A stretch of DNA of 64,000 bases, taken from the NCBI GenBank assembly GCA_016081115.2, contig JABTTQ020002186.1:186001-250000 (forward strand), read 5' to 3'. Shown here piece after piece: positions 33,009 through 45,673 of this stretch. Source of the stretch: Rehmannia glutinosa (lineage: Eukaryota; Streptophyta; Magnoliopsida; Lamiales; Orobanchaceae). The notes under the pieces were generated by a model, which did no database searches, was not told where the DNA came from, and saw nothing but the letters and a program-made list of their open reading frames with translations. Made by a program: the position numbers and the translations under genes. Within the stretch, counting starts at the first letter, position 1. Every line of letters begins with the position of its first letter.

Positions 33009-35230
33009 ATGGAAGCAAATTTGACTCGCATTCCTATGTTCACTATAGAGGAATTTGATGACTGGAAAATTTGTATGCAGGCTCATCTATCAGCTTTACA
33101 TGATGAAATGTGGATAGTGATAGAGGATAGGCCACCGCAAATACCGAAAGTGAACACAAGCTTATTAGCAGAGAGTACCGAAGCAGTGAAGGAGAGGAAG
33201 TCATTGAAGCAAGACCACCTGGTTGAGAAACCAAGGACTTAATGGACAAACGAGGACGAGAAGAAGATACAACTTGGACAATGTGGCCAAGGACATACTT
33301 TACAAAACCTTGGACAAAGCAATGTTCAACAAAGTCAAATCTTGTCAAACTGCAAAACAAATTTGGGATAAATTAACTTTAATTTGTGAAGGATCTCGAG
33401 CAAATTAAAGAAAACAAATTGTCCGTTCTTTGTACAAAAATTTGAAAATTTTAAAATGCTTGCGGTGAATCCTTGGATGTTTGGATGCTCGATTCACCGA
33501 GATTACCAATGAACTATCTCGCACTTGGGAAAGAATATACACGTAAGGAAATGTGTATGAAGATTCTAAGAAGCCTCCCAGCTGAATGGGAAATGAAGGT
33601 CATGGCCCTGAGACATTCAATGAACCTCACAACAACATCCAATCATGAGCTATTCTCAAACCTCAAAGCCTTCGAGTTCAAGCTGAGAAGAAAAGATCAA
33701 GAGGAGACAGTTGTACCCAAAACAGCTGCACTCATAGTAAAGGATGTGAAAAGAGCTGAGGTTAAGGAAGCCATTGACCAGGAGGAAATTGCCTTGATGG
33801 TTAAAAGATTCAACAAGTTCTTCAACAAGAACTATAAAAAAAACAAGGGTGAATCCTCCAGAAGACATTCAGCTCCCTCCAAGTCAAGGGAAGACAGGCC
33901 ACCCAAGAGAGCTGAGCATCAAAAGGTTGAATATCAGAGAGCTGATAACCCAAGAACGGAAAGAGCTTATCAAAGAGCTGAGAACCTGTGTTGGAACTAT
34001 AGACAACCAGGACAATTTGCTATTGACTGTCCATATCTTGTAGTCAATAAATACAGGAATGAAGAAGAAAGAAGAGTCTTCAGAGAAAGAAGACAAGAAA
34101 AGAAAAAGGCAATGTTGGTGGCCGAGAGGCCGAGACAAGCTAAGTCAAAGGAAGAAGAGACTCGAGAGAGTAGTGAAGCGACTACTCAAGTGATTCGAAG
34201 AAGAAGAAATGATATGTCTAATGGCTAAAGAACAAGATCAACCTGACCAAGAAGATGAGGTACATTCTAACTCATCTCACTCAGATTCTAGTGATAGTGA
34301 TTGTGACACACACACTTCATCACCCACCGATCTTTATGATTCATTAGGCAAAATGATGAAAGACTTTGAGCACATTAAGTCCTCACACACACTATTAAAT
34401 GAGGAAAAAGCCAGCTCAAATTAAAAGCCAAAACTCACGGTGACTAAGGAGCCGAGTACTCTAAGTCACATAGCCGATGAGAATAAAGAGCGTAAGGCCG
34501 AGAATGCTAAACTAATAGCAGAGATAGCTACTATAGAAAAGAGAGAAAATGATCTCAAAAATGTGATTTCTTCATTCACTAAGGCATCTAAATCATTGGA
34601 TGACCTTATTATGAGCCAAAAAGAGTGTGGAGACAAGACAGACATATGATTCAATTCCTTTGTGCACAGTCAAAACTCCCAGAGTGATCTTGGAAAAAGG
34701 ATCTTCAAGTAATGAAGCATCTCAAAAACCCAAGACACCAAATATTGCACCCACATTCACTCCAAAGCACAATCACAAACAAAGCGCCTTGGATATAAAG
34801 GAAAAAAAAAAAGCCGATTGAGTATCCGAGAGGACAAGCGAGAAGAAATCCAAAGAGTGCCTCAAAGAACTCCAAACAGAAGTACTCGTGAAGAAGAAAC
34901 AGAGCTACTTAATCCCCTTAAGTTCTATCAAAGGAACACAAATGATGGGAATGGTAGAAACTACCCAAGCCAAGCCGATTGGAATAATGTGAAATATCAA
35001 AAAAGACCTATGGAATATATGCCAAAATGGCAAAGGCCTAGAACTCAAAGAAAGGTCATTCCAAAGGCAAAAGAGCTATCATCAAACACACATATGCACC
35101 CAAGCACTACACTCGTAAATATCACAATTACCCAAAGAATGCAATTGCTAAAACACACACACAGCATACAGACAAAAGAGACAATCAGTATGAACCTAAA
35201 GCCCCCAAGCAATTTGCCAAAGTGAATTAT
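33009..35230 (+). pseudogene. gag: Family A Gag
   Basis: It starts at ATG 33009 (MEANLTRIPMFTIEEFDDWK) and is broken by a stop at 33240 and frameshifts near 33400 and 33480. The core continues with DILYKTLDKAMFNKVKSC and CMKILRSLPAEWEMKV. The zinc knuckle CWNYRQPGQFAIDC (near 33990) has lost its second Cys. A helical C-terminal region with LYDSLGKMMKDFEH follows and degenerates after 34660. It would form the particle. The breaks around 33370-33500 coincide with CAG/CTG-to-CG changes relative to the A-minus copy and may not be real. Confidence 0.8.
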
Positions 35231-35279
35231 GATTATGGCACAGATAGATGACAACCTCTTAAAGTCGATCATTTGGCTA

Positions 35280-36717
35280 TAGGTTGGTTGGATCATCTTA
35301 CAAAGACTAACCCCTCGGACCTGCACAAGTATGGGTACCTAAAAACTAATTTTCTTGTTTGCGGAGTTCAAGGAACAATTGAGTGCCAAGGAACCTGGTA
35401 CATTGACAAATGGTTGTTCCGGACACATACGACAGAAACAAGAAAAATCTGTCAAAATTCAAGGAGATTAGAGGCGCAAAAGTCATATTTGGAGGAAATG
35501 AAGCTCCAGGGGAAATAAGAGGCACTGGATCCATCAAGAAAAATGGATTAGAAATCACAGATGTTGCATACGTTGAAGGCCTCAACTTCAACCTGTTAAG
35601 TATCAGCCAACTCTGTGACAAGGGCTATAATGTTGGATTCAATATGGGAGTGTGCCAAGTCAAAGACACTGAATCAAATGAAGTAGTGTTACAAGGATCC
35701 AGACAAAAGAACATGTATGTGGTAGACTGGTCGACTGCCACACCAAGCACTTGTCTGCTAGCAAAGAGTACAGCCGAATCAAGTTGGTTGTGGCACAAGA
35801 AGTTGAGTCACCTGAATTTCAAGACAATTAACAAGCTTGCAAGGTGTAATCTTGTAGAAGGACTGCCAGACTCAGTGTACAAGAAGGAAAGTGTTTGTGA
35901 TGCATGCCAGATGGGAAAGCAGATCAAATCATCATTCAAAGAGAAGTCAAGTCCATCTTCAACAAGAATATTGCATCTGTTGCATATTGATTTATTTGGT
36001 CCAGTTGAGCCAGCTAGCGTAAGTGGAAAGAAATACACCCTAGTGGTGGTGGATGATTATTCAAGATATACATGGACAATCTTCATGTGTAAAAAGAAGG
36101 AAACTTTGCAGAAGTTACCTCAACTGATGAAAAGAGTTCAAAATGAGAAGAGTCAAACCATTATTAAAATAAGATCTGATAGAGGAACTGAGTTTGTCAA
36201 TGGGATAATAACTCAGTATTGTGTTGAAAATGGTATTGCTCATGAATTATCTCGCAAAGCAATGACTCCACAAAGCAGAATGGAGTAGCTGAAAGAAGAA
36301 ATAGAACTCTCAAGGAAGCTCGCAAGGACAATGTTAGTCAAGTCGGATCGCTAAAAGATTTTGGGTCAAGCTATCAACACTGCATGCTATACTCAAAATA
36401 GATGCATGATCAATAGACAGATGACAAAGACTCCCTATAAGATTTGGACAGGGAGAAAGCTAAATGTTGCATATTTTAGAATATTTAGATGTAAATGCTT
36501 CATCCACAACAATGGAAAGGATAATCTAAAGGCTTTTGATGCTAAAGCTGATGAAGGTATCTTTTTGAGAAACTCAACTGAAAGCAAAGCCTATAGAGTG
36601 TTGAACAAGAGGACTATGGTTACAGAAGAGTCTATCCATGTGGTTTTTGATGAACCTAATGTAAATGGAGAGGACATTGAAGAGTTAGCTGATAAGCTGA
36701 ATCAGCCAACTATGTAG
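35280..36717 (+). pseudogene. pol: Family A protease and integrase
   Basis: The protease active site, expected as D-S-G before CSGH, is shifted at 35409 (TGGTTGTTCCGGACACAT read out of frame). Integrase is open from 35410 to 36288: GAG-pre-integrase with WLWHKKLSHLNF, zinc finger H-H with CDACQMGK, HIDLFGPV (first Asp), IRSDRGTEF (second Asp). The third catalytic residue is lost where the frame breaks after MTPQSRME. A second open piece (36361-36717) has INTACYTQNR, FRCKCFIHNN and the C-terminal domain. Confidence 0.85.
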
Positions 36718-36841
36718 AAGAGTCCTTATGTTGAAGCAGAAGGCTGGAGCAATTAATCAAGATGAAGACGAGATAGTCAATCTCAAAGACAAGTGGAGAA
36801 TCTGACTAAATGATGATGAGAGAGCTGCTCAAGACAACACA

Positions 36842-38537
36842 ACTGCAAGACGATTGAACCCAGCTGATTTACTCCAACCTGATGTGAGATGGCTGAGAGA
36901 CCATCCACCAGAGCTAGTTATTGGAGATGTAAGAGATGGTGTAAGAACCAGATCCAGAGCTCAACAACAAGCTATGTTCACTTGTTTTATTTCCCAAATA
37001 GAACCAAAAGATGTGTCCCAAGCATTGGATGACACACATTGGATTCAAGCCATGCAAGAAGAGTTGAATCAGTTTGAAACAAACAAGGTTTGGGAATTGG
37101 TGCAAAGACCAACCCATCAAAATGTTATTGGCACAAAATGGGTTTCCAGAAACAAGATGAATGAGGAAGGTTTTGTGGTAAGAAACAAAGCAAGATTGGT
37201 AGCCAAAGGGTATTGCCAAGAAGAAGGAATAGATTTTGATGAAACATTTGCTCATGTTGCAAGATTAGAAGCAATAAGGATGTTTCTTGCCTATGATGCT
37301 CACAAGAACTTCATTGTATATCAAATGGATGTGAAAAGTGCATTCTTAAATGGATTGTTGGAAGAAGAAGTCTATGTTGAGCAACCTCCAGGTTTTGAGC
37401 AGAAGACTCTTGGAGATAATGTGTACAAGCTCAAGAAAGCTCTATATGGATTGAAACAAGCACCTAGAGCATGGTATGATACATTATCTCAATTCCTAAC
37501 GGATAATGGATTCACCAAAGGCAAAGTGGACAGAACACTCTTCAGAATTCAAGATGGGGAGAGTATACTGCTTGTTCAAATATATGTGGATGATATCATT
37601 TTTGGATCCACAAACAAAGAGCTGTGTGATAAGTTCTCAAACCTCATGCAAGGCAAATTTGAAATGAGCATGATGGGAGAGCTGACATTCTTCTTAGGAC
37701 TTCAAGTTAAACAGCTGAAGGATGGAACCTTTGTAAGTCAAACAAAGTACACCAGAGACCTAATGAAGAAATTTGGTATGGAAGAGAAGTCTTCTTTGAA
37801 AATACCAATGAATACATCAGTCAAGATGGACATGGATGCAGATGGCAAGCCTGTGGATCAAACCAGATACAGAGCACTAATTGGATCACTTTGCTTATCT
37901 AACAAAGAAGCGAAGCGAGCGGACATCACCTTTGCAGTAGGTGTATGTGCAAGATTTCAATCTGCACCAAAGGAGAGCCATATGACTGCAGCTAAGAGAA
38001 TCCTAAGATATTTGAAGGGATGCCAAGAAGTTGGCTTATGGTATCCAAAGGAAGGAGGATTCAAGCTAATTGGTTATTCAGACTCTGACTATGCTGGATG
38101 TAGGGTTGACAGGAAGAGTACTTCAGGTACATGTCAAATGCTTGGAAACAGATTGGTTTCTTGGTTTAGCAAGAAGCAAAACTCAATAGCTACATCCACA
38201 CCGGAAGCCGAGTACATACCATGGCGGGCAAATTTGTTGCAGCCCAAGTCTTATGGATGAGACAACAATGAGAGACTATGAAATTGAAGAAAAAGAGATT
38301 CCAATTATGTGTGATAACACAAGTGCTATTGCAATCACTCAGAATCATGTGTTGCATTCAAGAACAAAGCACATTGATGTCAGGTATCATTTCATAAGAG
38401 ATCATGTTGAAAAGAAAGACATCATTTTGGAATACATCTCAACTGATAAACAGTTAGCTGACATATTCACAAAGCCATTATGTGAATCAAGATTTGAAGA
38501 GCTTAAGCATGAGCTAGGGTTAATTGAGCTGAGTTAA
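36842..38537 (+). pseudogene. pol: Family A reverse transcriptase and RNase H
   Basis: A near-complete copia RT lies in one frame to 38260: WVSRNKMNEEGFVVRNKARLV, FLAYDAHKNF, YQMDVKSAFLNG, ALYGLKQAPRAWYD, the catalytic QIYVDDIIFGS, and RILRYLKG. RNase H begins with GYSDSDYAG and DRKSTSG and, after a frameshift near 38250, ends with CDNTSAIAI, HIDVRYHFIRD and QLADIFTKPL. Apart from this shift it is well preserved. The order and family A LTRs fit the SIRE/Maximus lineage; that name is inference. Confidence 0.9.
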
Positions 38538-38739
38538 CACTCAGAAGACTCAAGGAGAAGAGATGAAACTTGAAAAGATGAAAATTGAGCAAATTTCTTG
38601 AATCAACCAAGTAAACCAGTTGTATCGAAAAGTCAGCTGTATCGAGTTAGCTGACAGGTGAGTCACTATATGAATAAAGAGAAGAAGAGTTGAGTCAGTT
38701 AAGGAGTAAACTGAGTCATTTTATGAGCTAAGTGACAAA

Positions 38740-39089
38740 AACGCAATCGTTTTTAATAAGCGGGAATGTTTTTAAGGATGACGTCAGCGTAATAATGACG
38801 GGTATAGTCAAAAGCTGCACAGTAAGCATATGATTGGATATAAATGCTGCCGCATTAAATGCGAGCAATTAAATGCAAATGAGACGTGCTAAACTGATTT
38901 GTTGATCTTGATCAATATTTCAAAACCAAAAACACGCCCTTTCATAACCCTTATATACCCATTTGTTCAGTTTTCTCTCTCACTTCAAAAATTGTTCATC
39001 TCTCCAAAGCAAGAAAGCATTTTTTTTTTCAAAACCCTACCAGTCTTCAAAGCAAGTTCGTCAAGTTTTGTTCGGCAAAAATCACTGAA
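38740..39089 (+). promoter_or_regulatory. Promoter-like block upstream of ORF3
   Basis: TGACGTCA at 38779-38786, another TGACG at 38796, TATAAAT at 38839-38845, TATATA at 38952-38957, then CT-rich leader-like sequence (TTTTCTCTCTCACTT) before the ORF3 ATG at 39090. The A-plus element keeps the same order at 53215-53560. Pairs of TGACG motifs are known targets of plant TGA-type bZIP factors. Promoter activity is inference. Confidence 0.5.
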
Positions 39090-40671
39090 ATGGCACCAGC
39101 ACGTGATTTTACTAAGCTCGCAAAGCAAATCCATACCGGTTGTGCGGTGGATTTCGGGGATGATTAAACAGGTTCCGATGAAACCCTTGTGAAGAAGATT
39201 GCTTTGATAAAATCGAAATCCGGACTGAAACCCTTTCTCACGATGGAGTTTCAGATGACATATGTTGAAGAAGTAGCACAGTTCTACGTGAACACTAAAG
39301 TTCATGACGAGGGCATCAAATCCTCTGATCACGGGAAGGATCTTACAATCACTGCTGAAGATCTAGTGGAGCATTGTTTGCTGTCGTCGGAAGGTGTGCC
39401 AGAGATTTATGAAACAGACGTTGATTTGGTCGCTGCATGGAAGGAAGTGGCCAAACCCGAGTGTCTTTGCCGCAAAAGTTGTCTACACGGTGACAAGAAG
39501 TCTTTGAAGGATGATTATCACAAACTGTTGGATATCGTTGCCAAATGTGTAGACATGAAGTTTGGAAGCTTCAATCATTTGTCCAAAACAAGCCGATCGT
39601 CATGGCCGCGATCATGGAGGAGAAGAAGGTCAATCGGGCGAATTAGTCTACAAAGCAGACTCGCCGAATGTTGCAAATAAGTCCTTCAAGGACGATGGGT
39701 CATTTGGAGGATCTCTGGGCTATGGCCTTGTAATTGGCCACTTGATGGAGGTGAAGGGTGTTCCCCTTCGGCATGGAAAATCATTCCATGTTAACAAGAA
39801 GATGTTTCGGGCCAACTTGTCTGGAGCCCAAAAGAGAGCATACGCCAAGTGGGCGGACACCCGTGAGGGGGAATCAGCTGACCCTGAGGAAACAGCTGTT
39901 GCCTCCCCTCCAAAGAAGAAAGCTGCCCATGCAGCTGGAAAGAAGAAGGTTGCCCCAGCAGCAAAGAAGAAAACCGCACCTGCCCCTGCAGCCGAGTCAC
40001 CTGCCCCTGCAGCCGTGTCTCCTGCCCCTGCAGCCGCGGTGGAGAAGGAATCCTTAATACCTTCTCCAGGAATGAAGAAGAAGAGGACTGCCAAGGTGAG
40101 AAAGGCAATTGCCTCTAAGGCAACTCCAAAGGCCTTTACCTTCGAGGAACGGGAGGAAGTAGAACCAGACATTCCTCTGGTGAAAACTAAGAGAAGGAGA
40201 AGACTCACCAAGCTCTCGGAGCTTGAGAAGACAGTTGAGTCTGCAACTCAGCTGGAGCAAATCACTAAGACTGCGGAAGAGGTGCAGTCTCCAGAAGTGC
40301 TTGATGAAACCGCCAAATCTGCTGAAGGCGATCAGCAGAGGCAAGTTGAAGACCCAGCTGTGGACAGAACAACTGAGGAACAAGAAGCAGCTGAGACAAC
40401 AGAATCCTCTGTCGACAGGACTGTATCTCCACCTGCGACAGACACTGCTGAGGGTGAAGAGCAGCAGAATTTGCTACCCTCCATTCCTGAAAAAGAAGGG
40501 CAACAGGGAGAGGATGAAGATGATGATGTAATCATATGCTCTCCATTGTACCCAGACATCCAAAATCGTCTAAGAGCATGGAGGAAATGGAAGCTGAGTC
40601 ACTCTAGGGTGCAGTTTGAACACCCAGAGTTTATTGATGAGGAAGAGGAACTCTTCAGGTTTCTTAGGTAA
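39090..40671 (+). pseudogene. ORF3 of family A, N-terminal third
   Basis: It starts at ATG 39090 (MAPARDFTKLAKQIHTG), with a stop near 39165 and frameshifts near 39160 and 39600. The N-terminal region (EFQMTYVEEVAQFYVNTKVH, then KSLKDDYHKLLDIVAKCVDM) faintly resembles the plant-transposon-associated domain PF20167; this is a weak call. From about 39680 one frame runs to 40671: a Lys/Ala/Pro-rich tail-like segment with repeated APAA and KKK motifs, a basic KTKRRRR that could be a nuclear signal, an acidic region, then EDDDVIICSPLYPDIQ. No enzyme motif or membrane segment is seen. It is cut at 40671 by the inverted junction. Confidence 0.75.
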
Positions 40672-43600
40672 TCCAGCTTCAGCTAACATTGTCCTTGCAG
40701 CTTCCTTGAGAGTTCTGTTTCTTCTTTTAGCTACTCCATTCTACTGTGGAGTCCTTGCTGCGGATAACTCATGAGCAATACCATTTTCAACACAATACTG
40801 GGTTATAATCCCATTGACAAACTCAACTCCCCTGTCAGATCTTATCTTTATAATGGTTTGACTCTTTTCATTTTGAATTATCATCAACTGAGGCAACTTC
40901 TGCATTGTTTCTTTCTTTTTACACATGAAAATTGTCCATGTATATCTTGAATAGTCATCCACCACCACTAAAGTGTATTTCTTTCCACTAATGCTAGCTG
41001 GCTCAACAGGACCAAATAAATTCATATGCAACAGGTGTAATATCCTTGTTGAAGAAGGACTTCGCTTATCCTTGAATGATGATTTGATCGCTTTCCCATC
41101 CGCATGCATCACATATACTTTCTTTCTTGTACACTTTCGAGTCGTGCAATCCTTCCACAAGATGACTCCTTGCAAGCTTGTTGATTGTCTTGAAATTCGG
41201 TGACTCGAACTTCTTATGCCACAACCAACTCGGATTCGGTTGTACTCCTTGCTAGCAGACATGTGCTTGGTGTAGCAAGAGACCAATCCACTATATACAT
41301 GTTCTTTTGTCTTGTTCCTTGCAAAGACTATCTCATTAGATTCAAAGATCCTTGATCCGGCATATCCCCATGTTGAATCCCACATTATAGCTTTTGTCAC
41401 AGAGTTGGCTGATGCTTAACAGGTTGAAGTTGAGACCTTCAACATATGCAACATATGTGATCTCCAGTCCATTCTTCATGATGGATCATGTGCCTTTGAT
41501 CTCCCCTGGAGCTTCATTTCCTCCAAATATGACTTTTGCACCTTTGATCTCCTTGAATCTTGACAGATTTCTTTTATTTCATGTTGTATGTCTGGAACAG
41601 CCACTATCCATGTACCAGGTTCCTTGGAACTCAGTTGTTTCTTGAATCTGCAATCAAGGAAATCAGTTTTTAGGTACCCATACTTACCTGGGTCCTGGAG
41701 GGTTAGTGCTATAAGATGCTCCAACCAGCCTCTAGCCAGATGATCTGACTCTAAGAGGTTGCCATCTATCAGTACCATAATCATAATGCACATTAGCAAA
41801 TTGCTTGGGGGTTTTAGGATCATACAGCTGTCTCTTTTGTCTGTATGCCTGTGTGTTTGTTTTAGCAGCTTCTTTCTTGGGGTAGTTGTGGAATTTCTGG
41901 GTGTAGTGCTTGAGTGTATAAGTGTACTAATAATAGCTCTTTTGCCTTGGGAATGACCTGTGCTGAGGTTGAGGTCTTTGACATTTTGGCTTGTATCTCG
42001 TAGGTCTTTGCTGATATTTCACATGATTATTCCAATTAGCTTGGTTTGGATAATTTCTACCATTCCCATCATATGTATTTCTTTGTTGAAATCTCTGGGG
42101 CCTTGGTAGCTCTGTTTGGCTTTTACAGAGTATTTTCTGTTAGGAGTCTACTGATGGACTTGTCTGAATTTCTTCTCAATTGTCCTTTCAGCATACTCTA
42201 CTGGCTTCTTTCCTTTTCCCTTATAACAAAGGCCAGTATGATTGTGATTGTGTTTTGGTGTGGATGTTGGTGCAACATATGGTGTGTTTGGGATTTTGGA
42301 TTCCTTCATTGCTTGAGGATCCTTTCTCCAAAATCACTCTTGGATCTTGACTATGCACAAAGGATTGAATCATATGCATGTCTTATCTCCACACTCTTTT
42401 TGACTCATAATAAGTTCATCCAATAATTTGGATGCTTTTGTAAATGAGGCAATCACATTTTTAAGATATATTTCTCTCTTTTTTGTAGCAGCTAACTCTG
42501 CTAAGATCTTGGCATTTTTAGCCTTCAGCTTAGTGTTCTCATCAGCTATGTGACTTAGAGTACTCATCTCTTTAGTCAGCTGTGAGTTTTGGCTTTTAAG
42601 CTGGTTGTTTTCCTCATTTAAAGGTGCGTGTGAGGTTTTAATGTGTTCAAAATCTTTCATCATTTTGCCTAATGAATCATAAAGATATGTAGGTGATGAA
42701 GTGTGTGTATCACAGTCACTATCACTTGAATTTGAATGAGATGAGTTAGAATGTACCTCATCTTCTTGATCTTGTTCATTAGCCATGAGGTAGATCAAAG
42801 CCTCTTCCTCAATATCACTTGAGTAGTCAGTTTCACTGCTATCCGAGTCTGCTGCTTCTTTACACTTGGTTGGCTCAGTAGTCTCAGCAGCCAACATGGC
42901 TTTCTTCTTTTCTTGTCTCTTTCCCTGAAGACTCTTCTTTTTCCTCATTTCTATATTTGTTGACTGGTGGATAGGAACAGTCAACAGCAAAGTGTCCTGG
43001 TTGTCTGCAATTCCAACACAGGTTTTCATCTCTCTGATCAGCTCTCTCGATTCTCTGATTATCAGCTCTCTGATAGTCAGCTCTTTGATGTTCAGCTCTC
43101 TTGGGCAGTATGTCCTCCCTTGCTTTTTGAAGGTACTGAATGTCTCCTGGAGGTTTCACCCTTGTTTCTTTTATAGTTCTTGTTAAAGAACTTGTTGAAT
43201 ATCTTTACCATAAGGGAAATTTCCTCCTGGTCAATGGTCTCCTTTGGCTCAGCTTTCTTGCCCTCACTGGCCAACAGTGCAACTGTCTTGGGTACATCTG
43301 TTTCCTCTTGATCTTTTCTTCTCAGCTCAAACTCATAGGCTTTGAGGTCTGAGAATAGCTCATGATTCGATGTATTTGAGAGGTCTATTGAATGTTTCAG
43401 GGCCATGACCTTCATTTCCCATTCAGTTGGGAGGGATCTTAGTATTTTCATGCACATCTCCTTATGAGTGTACTCTTTCCCAAGAGCTAAAAGCTCATTT
43501 GTTATCTCTGTGAATCTGGCATCCAGCTGATCCAGACTCTCACCTGCAAGCATTTTAAAATTTTCAAATTTTTGAACCGCAGCAGTTAGTTTGATCTCTT

Positions 43601-43996
43601 TGATCTGTTCTGATCCTTCACAAATTAGGGTTAGCTTATCCCAGTTTTCTTTGGCTGATTTGCATGACTTGACTTTGTTGAACATTGCCTTGTCCAATGT
43701 CTTGTAGAGAATATCCTTGGCCACATTGTCCAGGTTATATCTTTTTCTATCTTCATTAGTCCACTCAGTGTGTGGTTTTTGAACCATGGCTGGTCTTGCC
43801 TCTGCTGCAGCTTCCTCTCCTTCAGTTGGAAGTGCTCTTCTTACAACAGTACTGACTTTGAGTATTTGCAATGGCCCATCCTCTATCACAAGCCACATTT
43901 CATCGTGTAAAGCTGATAGGTGAGCAGCATGCGAATCTTCCAGTCATCAAACTCTTCCACGGTAAACATTGGAATACGAGTTAGATTGGATTCCAT
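40672..43996 (-). pseudogene. A-minus Gag, protease and integrase part
   Basis: Minus-strand ATG at 43996 (MESNLTRIPMFT), a frameshift near 43920, then Gag core 43898-43092 (LYKTLDKAMFNKVKSC, KILRSLPTEWEMKV). The intact zinc knuckle CWNCRQPGHFAVDC lies near 43010, and a helical region with LYDSLGKMMKDFEH near 42690. Protease and pre-integrase are degraded (42000-41400). In integrase (41400-40741) the first catalytic Asp is Asn (HMNLFGPV), IRSDRGVEF is kept, and a stop follows TPQ. The frame ends at 40672 within integrase; the rest is lost at the junction with the plus-strand copy. Confidence 0.8.
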
Positions 43997-44106
43997 GATA
44001 ATAACTTTGCTTTAAAGATGAAAGACTTTGAAAACACAAGTGTTAAACCTTTTGAAAAAGATTGAGATCTAGTTCAGTAACCAGTGCGGAAGGCTCAATG
44101 AACCAA

Positions 44107-44120
44107 CCGCTTTGATACCA
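44107..44120 (-). other. A-minus primer-binding site
   Basis: On the minus strand, TGGTATCAAAGCGG, two bases inside the 5' LTR. Confidence 0.85.
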
Positions 44121-44122
44121 CT

Positions 44123-45668
44123 TGTAGGTCCCAAAGGGTGTGGTGTAAGGTTTAGAAGGGGGGGTTGAATAAACCCTTACCAAATTTTCACTTTTTAGTC
44201 TTTTTTAAAATATTCAACAGAGTTGACTCAAATCAGCTAAATCCTTGAGGGACAGCTAGGTTGGCTTTCTTCAGCAAAGTTACCTACTCAACAGACTCGA
44301 CTGAGCTATTGATAGTATAACTTAGTTGTGTCAGCTAACACTTAACTTTTAGATGATTTAGTTTTTAACAGTGGAAGACTAAACACCTTTTGTTAATTTT
44401 AAGCTCATTTTTAACACTTGTTATTATCAGTTGGATAGCAATATAACTTGTCAGTAGATATGAAAATATAAGCAAGAAATTAAATGCTGGAAGTAAATGA
44501 CACAAGCAAATTTATAGTGGTTCGAGGATGGGGTAATTCCTCTAATCCACTCTTCTCCAACTGCTAGAGGAATCCACTAGGTAACAGATCAAGTTACAAA
44601 GTAGTTCTCAGTCTAGAGACAGCCTTGATCACAAAGCTGGCTTCTCTTGCGACTAAGCTTCTTCACAAGACAGCTGCCTTGCTATTTAAGCTCCCTTTAA
44701 GTCTTTGGAATTGATCACACAGTCTTCCAACAAACTTGAAACTTCTGGTTCGACCTTGAACCTTTCTACAACTCCTTCAACTTAGAGAGTAGACTCCTTT
44801 TGTTCTTGAAACTTTTCCTCTTCAACTAGTTGAAGTAATCTTTCCTTAACAGCGTGTGTTGGATCGAGTTCCTTTGAGTTTTAGGCTTGAGTAATTCTTT
44901 GATAAGCTTTGAGAGTATTGCAGGTTATGCTTGCTTGAATATTGCTTGATTCATTCGTGCTTGGTTCAGGTAACCTTTTTTCAAATGCTTCCTCAGCCTT
45001 TTATAGTGCTCATTTGAAAATTTGCTTATTGAAGAGATAGGCTATTTTCAAATGATATTTCTTGTTCGTTGGCTTGTCGTTTCTTGGTCTGCAACATTTG
45101 TGATGTTGACCCTTCCTCGTATTAAATGGCTCTGCAGCTTTACAGGGTCTGACACATGCTCTAGTGTTTCCCATTAGTTTATTCCTTTTGCATGTTTCTG
45201 GGCTAAATACTTTAAGACCTGGCAGCTTGGACTTATTACTATATCGAGTAATATTCTTGACTTCCTTCCAACGGGTCAATGTCAGTTGTCTTGACTTGAC
45301 TGATGCCTTCACCCCTTTGACTTGAGTCTGCTCCAATCATGGGGATGACTCAACTATCACTTCAACTGTTAGACTTGGCTCATTTTACTGACTTGACTAA
45401 TACTTCCTCATACTTCACACAGTTGTTCCTCAGATGGCTCTCCTTCAGTCGAGTCCTTATCTTCCATTTTGGCCATACCCATCTAACACACAGCGGAGTC
45501 TTCACTCTAGTCTGCAGTTGGCTTCTTGCATTCTTCGACATAGCAGACTTTCTCGACTCTTTTAGTCATATCTATTACAACATAGAATTACAAGGAAAAT
45601 GGGGTGTCAACTTCCTAGTTTAAGTTTTACATGGTATCATCAAAATCTTACAAATAAATTTTCTAACA
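44123..45668 (-). repeat. A-minus 5' LTR
   Basis: 1546 bp from TGTAGGTCCC to TTTCTAACA, followed by TSD TTAGT. On the minus strand it has TATAAAAG at 45005-44998. It lies head to head with the A-plus 5' LTR, 156 bp away. Confidence 0.9.
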
Positions 45669-45673
45669 TTAGT

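Larger units (their letters stand above)
32671..40671 (+). mobile_element. Truncated SIRE-like copia element, family A
   Basis: The last 210 bp of a 5' LTR, then primer-binding site, gag, protease, integrase, RT, RNase H, promoter-like block and the first third of ORF3. It stops at 40671, where the sequence changes to minus-strand integrase of A-minus. The 3' half of ORF3 and the 3' LTR are missing. It is the best-preserved family A coding region in the window and serves as the internal reference for A-plus. Confidence 0.85.
10056..45668 (-). mobile_element. SIRE-like copia element 'A-minus', itself split by nested elements
   Basis: It is bounded by TGTAGGTCCC at 10056 and TTTCTAACA at 45668, with the TSD TTAGT at 10051-10055 and 45669-45673. 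Order on the minus strand: 5' LTR (45668-44123), primer-binding site, gag, protease and integrase down to about 40672, then after the nested block 27847-40671 the ORF3 remainder (27846-24400), polypurine tract and 3' LTR (24162-22744 plus 10102-10056, with the Athila element in between). The end of integrase, RT, RNase H and the ORF3 start are missing, so deletion accompanied or followed the nesting. Confidence 0.8.
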
